53,766 nucleotides of DNA from contig NZ_KK853997.1 of assembly GCF_000696185.1 (NCBI RefSeq), positions 7,588,452 to 7,642,217 of the forward strand, read 5' to 3'. The DNA is from Kitasatospora cheerisanensis KCTC 2395. Lineage in GTDB: Bacteria > Actinomycetota > Actinomycetes > Streptomycetales > Streptomycetaceae. A model generated the notes under the pieces. That model searched no databases and had not been told where the DNA came from. It saw nothing but the letters and a program-made list of their open reading frames with translations. A program made the translations under genes and the position numbers. Below are positions 8,705 to 17,113 of the stretch, one piece after another. How positions within the stretch are numbered: the first letter of the stretch is position 1; the number at the start of each line of letters is the position of its first letter.

Positions 8705-8794
8705 CGCCCTGACGCCCTGACGCTGTGAGCACGGGGCCGCCGTGGCGCCGTGGCGCTGTGACCACCGGGCCGCCGTGATGCCGGGCCGCGCCGG

Positions 8795-9729
8795 TCAGCC
8801 GGGCGGCAGGAGGCGGGTGCCCGGGGGGAGGGAGCCGGTGCGGTCGGCGTCGAGGAGGTAGGCGAGCAGGGTGTCGCGGAAGGCGTCGGCGGCCCGGGTG
8901 AGGGGGAGTTCGCGGCCGTGCGCGAGGGCGATGGTGCGGCCGAGGCCGGGCGGGGCGAAGGGAGCGGCGGCCAGGCCGGAGCGGGCGGCGACCATGCCGG
9001 GGACGACGGCGGGGCCGAGGCCGGCCCGGACGGCGGCCAGGACGGCGTCCATCTCGCCGCCCTCGACGGCGTACGAGGGCGCGAAGCCGGCCGCCCGGCA
9101 CGCGGCGAGGGTGGTCTCGCGGACGTCGTAGCCCTCGCGGAACATCACCAGGCCCGGCCCCGCAGGTCGGTGATCCGGGCCCGGCGGCGGGGGAGCGGCT
9201 CGGCGGAGACCAGTACCAGGTCCTCGTGCAGCAGCGGGGTGACGGAGAGCCCGGCGGGGGCGGCCGACGGCGCGGCGATGACCAGTGCGAGGTCGAGTTC
9301 GCCGGCCTCCAGGTCGCGGACCAGGTCGCGCGAGCCGCCCTCGGTCAGGCGCAGGTCCACCCCGGGGTGCCGGGCGCGGTAGGCGCGCAGCACCTCCGGC
9401 ACCAGGCTGGCGCAGAGCGAGGGCGGCGCGCCGAACCGGACCCGGCCGCGGCGCAGTTGGACGGTCTCGGCGACGGCCCGCCGGGCGCTCTCCGCGTCCG
9501 CGAGGATGCGCCGGGCCAGCGGCAGCAGCGCCTGCCCGGCGTCGGTGAGCGAGGTGCCGGAGCGCGAGCGGTGGAACAGCTCCGCCCCCAACTCCTTCTC
9601 CAGCGACCGGATCTGTTGCGAGAGGGAGGGCTGCGACACGTGGGTCAGCTCGGCGGCCCGGGTGAAGTGCCGGGCGTCGGCGACCGCGACGAAGTAGGTG
9701 AGCTGCTGCAACTGCACACCGGCCATCAT
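8795..9729 (-). pseudogene. LysR-family regulator, single frameshift
   Basis: Residues 1-60 carry a typical LysR winged HTH (LQQLTYFVAVADARHFTRAA, then VSQPSLSQQIRSLEKELGAE). The effector domain continues to ITDLRG, where the frame runs into a stop at about 9147. The expected continuation (LVMFREGYDVRETTLAACR) resumes in the next frame and ends at 8795. The change equals loss of one base in the GGGGCCGGGCC run near 9150. Restored length is 311 residues, normal for the family. AGGGA lies six bases before ATG 9729. It is divergent from the sdh/frd operon, which it probably regulates. It may be intact in the organism (see the finding on frameshifts). Confidence 0.85.
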
Positions 9730-9763
9730 AGGCATTCCCTATCGTGAGCCGCGCTTTCATGTC

Positions 9764-9794
9764 TTGGACACTGGCTGCGCGCCGGGCCTACCGT
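9764..9794 (+). promoter_or_regulatory. Predicted promoter of the sdh/frd operon
   Basis: TTGGAC (9764-9769) and TACCGT (9789-9794) are separated by 19 bases (18 if TGGACA is taken as the -35). The ATG at 9802 lies seven bases after the -10 box, which fits a leaderless transcript. The start codon of the divergent LysR gene is only 35 bases upstream, placing an activator site within reach. Confidence 0.5.
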
Positions 9795-9801
9795 CATGCT
9801 C

Positions 9802-10536
9802 ATGGCTTCTGCGACCCGGACGAACCGGGCGAACCGGACCCCCGCGGCCCCTGGCCGGCCCCCGTCCCGGGCGGCGGCGCTCTGGCGCAGCTCCGTCGGC
9901 AAGAAGGCGGTCATGGCCGTCAGCGGACTGCTGATGCTCGCCTACCTGGTGGCCCACATGCTGGGCAACCTCAAGGTGTTCTTCGGCCCCGACGACCTCA
10001 ACGGCTACGCGCACTGGCTGCGCACCATCGGCCAGCCGGTGCTGCACCACGGCTGGTTCCTCTGGCTGGCCCGGCCCGTGCTGCTCGCGGCCGTGGTCAC
10101 GCACGGCGTCGCCGCCTACCAGCTGAGCCGCCGCGACCTGAAGGCCCGCCCGCAGCAGTACGTGCACCGCCGCCGGCAGAGCACGTACGCGACCCGGACG
10201 ATGCGCTGGGGCGGGGTGATCCTCGGCCTGTTCGTCGTCTGGCACATCCTCGACCTGACCACGCTGACGGTGAACCCGGCCGCCGAGGAGGGGCACCCGT
10301 ACCAGAACATCGTGGCCTCGTTCTCGACCTGGTACGGCGGCGGGATCTACTGCGTGGCGATGCTCGCGCTCGGCCTGCACGTCCGGCACGGCTTCTGGAG
10401 CGCCGCGCAGACCCTCGGCGTCAACAACCCGCGCCGCGACCGGGCGTTGAAGGCCGCCGCGAACGGGCTGGCGTTGCTGCTGACCGCCGGGTTCCTGTCG
10501 GTGCCGGTCGCCGTGATGGCGGGACTGGTCCGATGA
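9802..10536 (+). CDS. Succinate dehydrogenase/fumarate reductase cytochrome b subunit
   Basis: The product has 244 residues from ATG 9802; ATG 9796 would add two. Five hydrophobic segments are visible, beginning KKAVMAVSGLLMLAYLVAHM. Histidines in the helices (HMLGNLKVF, HHGWFLWLARP, THGVAAYQL, VWHILDL, GLHVRHGFW) are the haem ligands expected of the five-helix, di-haem membrane anchor. Together with the flavoprotein and iron-sulfur genes that follow, this is a single-anchor (no SdhD) complex like the C-A-B operons of Bacillus and Wolinella. It exchanges electrons with menaquinone in the membrane. The stop overlaps an ATG of the next frame (ATGA). Confidence 0.92.
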   Translation: MASATRTNRANRTPAAPGRPPSRAAALWRSSVGKKAVMAVSGLLMLAYLVAHMLGNLKVFFGPDDLNGYAHWLRTIGQPVLHHGWFLWLARPVLLAAVVTHGVAAYQLSRRDLKARPQQYVHRRRQSTYATRTMRWGGVILGLFVVWHILDLTTLTVNPAAEEGHPYQNIVASFSTWYGGGIYCVAMLALGLHVRHGFWSAAQTLGVNNPRRDRALKAAANGLALLLTAGFLSVPVAVMAGLVR

Positions 10537-10568
10537 ACGACCACCACACGAACGCGGGAGAGGCCCCG

Positions 10569-12502
<1,934 letters not shown>

Positions 12503-12506
<4 letters not shown>

Positions 12507-13231
12507 ACCTCACCCTGCGCATCTGGCGCCAGCAAGGCCCGGACACCCCGGGCGAGATGACGGAGTACCGGGTCTCCGGGATCAGCGAGGACATGTCCTT
12601 CCTGGAGATGCTGGACACCCTCAACGAGGAGCTCATCCTGCGCGGCGACCGCCCCGTCGCCTTCGACCACGACTGCCGCGAAGGCATCTGCGGCGCCTGC
12701 GGCATGGTCATCAACGGCCAGGCCCACGGCCCCGAACGCACCACCACCTGCCAGCTGCACATGCGGCACTTCGAGGACGGCGACACCATCGACGTCGAAC
12801 CCTGGCGGGCCGGCGCGTTCCCCGTGGTGCGCGACCTGGTGGTGGACCGCAGCGCACTCGACCGGATCATCGGCTCCGGCGGCTACATCACCGCGCCCAC
12901 CGGCTCCGCGCCCGAGGCGCACGCCACCGCCGTCCCCAAGGAGGCCGCCGACCTCGCCTTCGAGCACGCCGAGTGCATCGGCTGCGGGGCCTGCGTCGCC
13001 GCCTGCCCCAACGGCTCCGCGATGCTGTTCACCGCCGCCAAGGTCGTCCACCTCAACGTCCTCCCGCAGGGCGCGCCCGAACGCGCCTCCCGGGTGCGGA
13101 ACATGGTCGGCGCGATGGACGCCGAGGGCTTCGGCGGCTGCACCAACACCGGCGAGTGCGCCACCGCCTGCCCCAAGGGCATCCCGCTGACCGGGATCGC
13201 CCGCCTCAACCGCGAGTTCCTGCGGAGCTGA
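12503..13231 (+). CDS. Succinate dehydrogenase/fumarate reductase iron-sulfur subunit
   Basis: The product has 242 residues. GTG 12503 overlaps the flavoprotein stop (GTGA), showing translational coupling. The N-terminal domain carries the [2Fe-2S] motif CREGICGACGM and a further cysteine in TTTCQLHM. The C-terminal ferredoxin-like domain has CIGCGACVAACPNGS and CTNTGECATACPKGI for the [4Fe-4S] and [3Fe-4S] clusters. It passes electrons between the flavin and the haem anchor. It is the last gene of the three-gene operon, and the leftward monooxygenase remnant overlaps its 3' end. Confidence 0.93.
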
Positions 13232-13529
13232 CGCGCCCGCCGGCGGCCGGCCCGGCCGGCTCGCCGTACAGCCGGCCCTCGGACACTTCCGGAGCACCCG
13301 CCAGGTGCTCCGGAAGCCGTGCGAGCACGTCCTTCAGCACCTGCGTCCCGTGGTGCGCCGCCAGCTCCGCCCGGCTCGCCCACAGCTCGTACAGGAAGAC
13401 CCGGCCGTCCTCCTGCTCGTGCAGCCGGTACACCAGGCTGCCCGGGCGGGAACGCGAGGGCTCCACCAACTCGGCCAGCAGGTCGAGGTGGTCGACGCCC
13501 TGCTCTCCGCCGACGAACGCCGCCGCGCG
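13206..13529 (-). pseudogene. Antibiotic-biosynthesis-monooxygenase-type protein, 5' end missing
   Basis: About 105 residues are open, of which LAELVEPSRSRPGSLVYRLH and FLYELWASRAELAAHHGTQV match the core of small ABM/quinol monooxygenases (ferredoxin-like fold, usually about 95-110 residues). The expected first strand and a start codon are absent. Upstream, the homology stops at about 13515-13530, exactly where a MerR remnant begins on the other strand. GTG 13469 could serve as an internal start but would leave out the first strand and helix. The gene is probably dead. Confidence 0.65.
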
Positions 13530-13771
13530 GCCGCGAGTACGACGCCGACGCGCCGATCGAGGTCGGCCGGATCCGGGCGCTGCTCGCCGCCGGGCTGACC
13601 ACCCGCACCATCCGCGAACTGATGCCCTGCTTCGAGGACGGCGAACTGCACCCCTGCGTGCGCGACCGCCTCACCGCCCAACTCGCCGAACTGAACGCCC
13701 GGATCGGCGAACTCAGCACCGCCCGCGACGCCCTCGTCGACCTCACTGCCCGCCTCCCGCAAGCGAGTTGA
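13530..13771 (+). pseudogene. MerR-family regulator, C-terminal fragment
   Basis: In frame from about 13530, REYDADAPIEVGRIRALLAA is the end of a MerR DNA-binding domain, followed by GLTTRTIRELMPCFEDGE and an effector/coiled-coil region ELNARIGELSTARDALVDL ending at TGA 13769-13771. The first 40 or so residues (helix-turn-helix) are missing in all frames. The fragment abuts a 5'-truncated ABM gene on the other strand, which suggests that one deletion removed both 5' ends and the divergent promoter. Confidence 0.7.
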
Positions 13772-13894
13772 CACGGCGGATCCGGCCATGGTCGCGGCGC
13801 GCGGAATGGCCGGACCGGGCGATCCGGGCGGAGGCGGTTGTTTGCCAGACTCGTGCGGCCCGGGAACCTCCGCCCGATCGAGAAGAGGCCGCTC

Positions 13895-14395
13895 ATGTCT
13901 CGCACCTCAACCCGCCTGCGCCGCACGGCGACCGCCGTGGGCATCGGCATCACGGCCACCGCCCTGCTCGGCCTGTCCGCACCCACCGCCTCGGCGGCCG
14001 GCGGGGTCGAGATCCACAACGTCGACAGCGCCAAGTGCGCGGACGCCTCCTGGAGCCACAGCGACGGCACCGCCGCCGTCCAATGGGCCTGCTACGGCGG
14101 CAACACCCAGCTGTGGACCGCCGTCCAGGTCGGCAACGCCGTCGAGTTCGTGAACGCCGACAGCGGCAAGTGCCTGGACGCCTCGTGGAGCCACAGCGAC
14201 GGCACCGCGGTCGTCCAATGGGCCTGCTACGGCGGCAACACCCAGCTGTGGAAGACGGTCGCGGTGAACGGCTACTGGGAGATCGTCAACGTCGACAGCG
14301 GCAAGTGCCTGGACGCGTCCTGGAGCCACAGCGACGGCACCAACCTGGTCCAGTGGGCGTGCTACGGCGGCAACACCCAGCGCTGGTACAGCTGA
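13895..14395 (+). CDS. Secreted ricin-type beta-trefoil lectin, three tandem repeats
   Basis: The product has 166 residues from ATG 13895, with AAGAGG six bases upstream. Residues 1-34 are a signal peptide (LRRTATAVGIGITATALLGL, cleavage near ASA). The mature protein consists of three nearly identical repeats of about 43 residues, each with DSxKCxDASWSHSDGT and WACYGGNTQxW, i.e. the QxW signature and paired cysteines of ricin-type trefoil lectins. Nothing else is attached, unlike the usual lectin modules on glycosidases. It may bind galactose- or xylose-type sugars outside the cell. The near-identity of the repeats points to recent duplication or homogenisation. Confidence 0.85.
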   Translation: MSRTSTRLRRTATAVGIGITATALLGLSAPTASAAGGVEIHNVDSAKCADASWSHSDGTAAVQWACYGGNTQLWTAVQVGNAVEFVNADSGKCLDASWSHSDGTAVVQWACYGGNTQLWKTVAVNGYWEIVNVDSGKCLDASWSHSDGTNLVQWACYGGNTQRWYS

Positions 14396-15513
14396 CCGGC
14401 CCCGGGCCCTGCTCGGCCGAGCCAGCTGCGCAGGGCCCACCACCAGTGGGCGGTGTGCTCGACACCGCCGTCCAGCGGGTCGCCGCCGGTCAGTTCGCGC
14501 AGGCGACGCAGGCGGTACTTCACCGTGTTGGGGTGGACGTGCAGCTCGGCGGCCGTCCGGTCGGTGCGGCCGCCGTGCGCGAGCTGGGACAGCGCGGTCG
14601 CCGCGAGCTCCCGGTGGAACGGGTCGGACGGATCGAGGGCGCCCAGCAGCGAGCGGGCCAGCAGGGCACCGAGGTCCGCGTCCGCGGGCGTGGCCGTGAG
14701 CAGCGCCAGGTCGGCCAGCCGGTGAAGGCCCGTCAGACCGGCCGCCTCGGCGGCCCGCAGGGCCTGCCGGGCCAGCGCGTACAGCGGGGCGAGACCCTGC
14801 GGCGCGGCCGGCGGGGTGACCACGGCCGGCGGGCCGTCGGCCGGCAGCCGCGGCTCGGGACCGGTCAGCGCCGCCAGCCGGCCGTCCACGAACCCGCACA
14901 GGCCCGGCCCGGCCGCGGTCAGCGCCTGCTCCGCCGGGCCCGCCAGGGCCGGATCGCTCACCGCCGTCACCACGCACCGGTACCGGCCGCCCGGCGACAG
15001 CGGCGCGCCGAGCGTCTCCACCGCCTCGCCGTGCAGCAGCTGACGCAGCATCAGCAGGTGCTCCTCGCGGGCGGTGCGGGCCGCCGCCAGCTCCGCCACC
15101 CGGTGCGCCTGCACCATCCGGCGGGCCAGCATGATGGTGATGTGGTCGATCCGGGTCACGCCGTCCAGCAGTTCGTCCGCCGGGACGCCGCGCCGCCGGC
15201 CCTCCGCGATCACCGACTCCACCAGGTGCGAGCGCCCCGCCTGGAAGCCGTCCAGCAACGCCGCCACCGGCACCCCCTGCCGGGCCCGGTCCGAGCCCAG
15301 CGCGCCCGCCGCGTCCAGGGCCCGCGGGCCCGGCTCGCCGTCGCCCCGGAGTGCCGACCGCACCCCGTCCAGCAGCGCCCGGGTGTGCCGCCGCACCTCC
15401 CGCTCCGGCAGCGCGGCGACCAGCTCGGACGCGGCCCGGGCGGCCCGGACCGCCGCCGCCAGCACGCCCGGATCCGCCGTCCGCTCGGCCACCAGCCCGA
15501 CGAACCGGTCCAC
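14362..15513 (-). CDS. PucR/CdaR-type helix-turn-helix regulator
   Basis: The product has 383 residues from GTG 15513, with AAGGGG eight bases upstream (GTG 15522 is also possible). A long central helical region (about 20-180) is followed by a GGDEF-like CdaR domain and a C-terminal HTH: HGGRTDRTAAELHVHPNTVK then YRLRRLRELTG, the signature of HTH_30/PucR. Such proteins control purine, sugar-diacid or secondary metabolism. The coding end overlaps the lectin gene's end by 34 bases on the other strand. It is divergent from the class II aldolase, whose promoter region carries a 20-bp repeat array, a plausible binding site. Confidence 0.85.
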   Translation of the reverse strand: MDRFVGLVAERTADPGVLAAAVRAARAASELVAALPEREVRRHTRALLDGVRSALRGDGEPGPRALDAAGALGSDRARQGVPVAALLDGFQAGRSHLVESVIAEGRRRGVPADELLDGVTRIDHITIMLARRMVQAHRVAELAAARTAREEHLLMLRQLLHGEAVETLGAPLSPGGRYRCVVTAVSDPALAGPAEQALTAAGPGLCGFVDGRLAALTGPEPRLPADGPPAVVTPPAAPQGLAPLYALARQALRAAEAAGLTGLHRLADLALLTATPADADLGALLARSLLGALDPSDPFHRELAATALSQLAHGGRTDRTAAELHVHPNTVKYRLRRLRELTGGDPLDGGVEHTAHWWWALRSWLGRAGPGAGQLYQRWVLPP

Positions 15514-15657
15514 CCCGCCCACCCCTTCCGCGATTGTGCCCGGCGGACAACGGGCGCCGTCCGCGTTGGGCGGCACCAGCCTAGGCGGCGGCGATCCGGC
15601 TCTGATGAGCTGGGCGCGATTGGCGGCGCGGGCCAACGGGCCGGCGCCGCCGGAGGG

Positions 15658-15757
15658 ACCGCAGCAGCACCGGCGGGGCGGCATCGGCACCGTCGGCACC
15701 GCAGCAGCACCGGTGGTACCGCAGCGGCACCGTCAGAACCGCAGAAGCACCGTCAGC
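15658..15757. repeat. Five tandem 20-bp repeats upstream of the aldolase gene
   Basis: Units start at 15658, 15678, 15698, 15718 and 15738. The best units read ACCGCAGCAGCACCGGTGGT and ACCGCAGCGGCACCGTCAGA; the second unit is the most diverged. The array ends 16 bases before the aldolase start and lies between it and the divergent CdaR/PucR regulator. The exact 20-base phasing, about two helical turns, would place repeated sites on one DNA face. Confidence 0.75.
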
Positions 15758-15772
15758 GAAGGGACACCGCCC

Positions 15773-16567
15773 ATGTCCGAGACCCGGTCGATCATCGACC
15801 AGCTCCCCGGCGACCTGATATTCCGGCTGCCGCCGACCTTCGACACCGTCGAGGAGGAGCGCCGCCACCGCAAGGAACGGCTCGCCGCCGCGCTGCGGAT
15901 CTTCGGCAAGCTCGGCTTCGAGGAGGGCGTCGCCGGACACATCACCGCCCGCGACCCGGAGCGCACCGACCACTTCTGGGTCAACCCGTTCGGCATGTCG
16001 TTCAAGCACGTCAAGGTCAGCGACCTGGTGCTGGTCGACCACCACGGCACCGTCGTCGAGGGCCGCTACCCCGTCAACCAGGCCGCGTTCGTGATCCACT
16101 CGACGATTCACCGGGCCCGCCCCGACGTGGTCGCCGCCGCCCACAGCCACTCCACCCACGGACGGGCGCTGTCCGCCCTCGGCCGCACCCTGGAGCCGAT
16201 CACCCAGGACGTGTGCGCCTTCTACCAGGACCACACCCTGTTCGACGACTACACCGGCCTGGTCACCGACCTGGAGGAGGGCGAGCGGATCGCCACCGCC
16301 CTCGGCCCGCACAAGGCCGTCATCCTGCGCAACCACGGCCTGCTCACCGTCGGCAGCACCGTCGACGCCGCCGCCTGGTGGTTCATCACCATGGAACGCT
16401 CCTGCCAGGTCCAGCTCCTCGCCCAGGCCGCCGGCCCCACCATCCCGATCTCGCCCGAGAACGCCGCCCTGACCTACCGCCAGATCGGCAACGACCTCGC
16501 CGCCTGGGTCAACTACCAGCCCCTGCACGACCAGATCACCCGCGAACAGCCCGACCTCTTCGACTGA
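15773..16567 (+). CDS. Class II aldolase/adducin-family protein
   Basis: The product has 264 residues from ATG 15773, with AAGGGA eight bases upstream. The zinc ligands of the class II aldolase fold are visible: HSHSTHGRAL supplies the HxH pair, ILRNHGLLTVG the third histidine, and EEGVAGHITARDP the N-terminal GHI motif. The family includes fuculose- and ribulose-phosphate aldolases and decarboxylating relatives. The GMSFKHVKVSDLVLVD segment is typical of the adducin-like branch, so the substrate is open. It is probably controlled by the divergent CdaR/PucR gene through the intervening repeats. Confidence 0.88.
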   Translation: MSETRSIIDQLPGDLIFRLPPTFDTVEEERRHRKERLAAALRIFGKLGFEEGVAGHITARDPERTDHFWVNPFGMSFKHVKVSDLVLVDHHGTVVEGRYPVNQAAFVIHSTIHRARPDVVAAAHSHSTHGRALSALGRTLEPITQDVCAFYQDHTLFDDYTGLVTDLEEGERIATALGPHKAVILRNHGLLTVGSTVDAAAWWFITMERSCQVQLLAQAAGPTIPISPENAALTYRQIGNDLAAWVNYQPLHDQITREQPDLFD

Positions 16568-16696
16568 CCCGCCCCGCCCCCGGGGTGACGGAGCATCAGC
16601 CGGGTCCGTCCGCGCCGAATATCGTGGCGCCACACCGGCGGCTGCTCGCATAGGATGCGGCCGGACCGGCACAGCAGCAGAACCCCGGGGGAAGCC

Positions 16697-17113
16697 GTGG
16701 ATCCTGAGATCATCGCCCTTGCGGGCACCGCCGCCACCACGCTGATCGGCGCCTTCACCACCGACCTGTGGGAGCGCGCCAGCGACGGCATCGCCGCGCT
16801 GTGGCGGCGCTGCCAGCCCGGGCGGGCGGACGCCGTCGTCGCCGAGGCCGAGGCCACCCGGGAGGAACTCGCCAACGCCGCGGGCGATCCCGACGTCGCC
16901 GAGGAACTGCGCGCCGAGTGGCAGGGCCGGATCCGCCGCCTGCTGGCCAGCGACCCCGCGGCCGCCGACCAGGTGCGCGCCCTGCTGGCCGAACTCACCC
17001 CCGACGCACCGCAGCCGGCCGGCGGCGTCCAGCAGCAGGCGACCGCCAGCGGCAACGCGCGGATCTACCAGGCCGGCAGCTCCCTCCACGTCACCGAGCG
17101 TGCCGAGCGGTGA
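16697..17113 (+). CDS. Small NLR-partner protein: hydrophobic helical domain plus C-terminal amyloid-like motif (Bell-like)
   Basis: The product has 138 residues from GTG 16697, with GGGGGA upstream. Residues 4-24 (IIALAGTAATTLIGAFTTDL) form a hydrophobic or amphipathic helix. Residues 25-105 are charged helices with conserved-looking WQGRIRRLLASDP. A Pro/Gln-rich linker leads to residues 115-132, ATASGNARIYQAGSSLHV. The same motif recurs near the N terminus of the next protein. This layout (membrane-active helical domain, linker, short motif shared with an adjacent NLR) matches bacterial effectors described with amyloid signalling motifs, where the domain is called Bell. The stop overlaps the next start (GTGA). 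That it is a death effector is inference. Confidence 0.7.
   Translation: MDPEIIALAGTAATTLIGAFTTDLWERASDGIAALWRRCQPGRADAVVAEAEATREELANAAGDPDVAEELRAEWQGRIRRLLASDPAAADQVRALLAELTPDAPQPAGGVQQQATASGNARIYQAGSSLHVTERAER

Noticed and set aside
14362..14395. Overlap of lectin and CdaR/PucR coding ends as a possible antisense regulator
   Set aside because: Only 34 bases at the 3' ends of convergent genes, common in compact genomes.
15658..15757. 20-bp repeats as a CRISPR array
   Set aside because: Units are directly adjacent with no spacers, and there are no cas genes.
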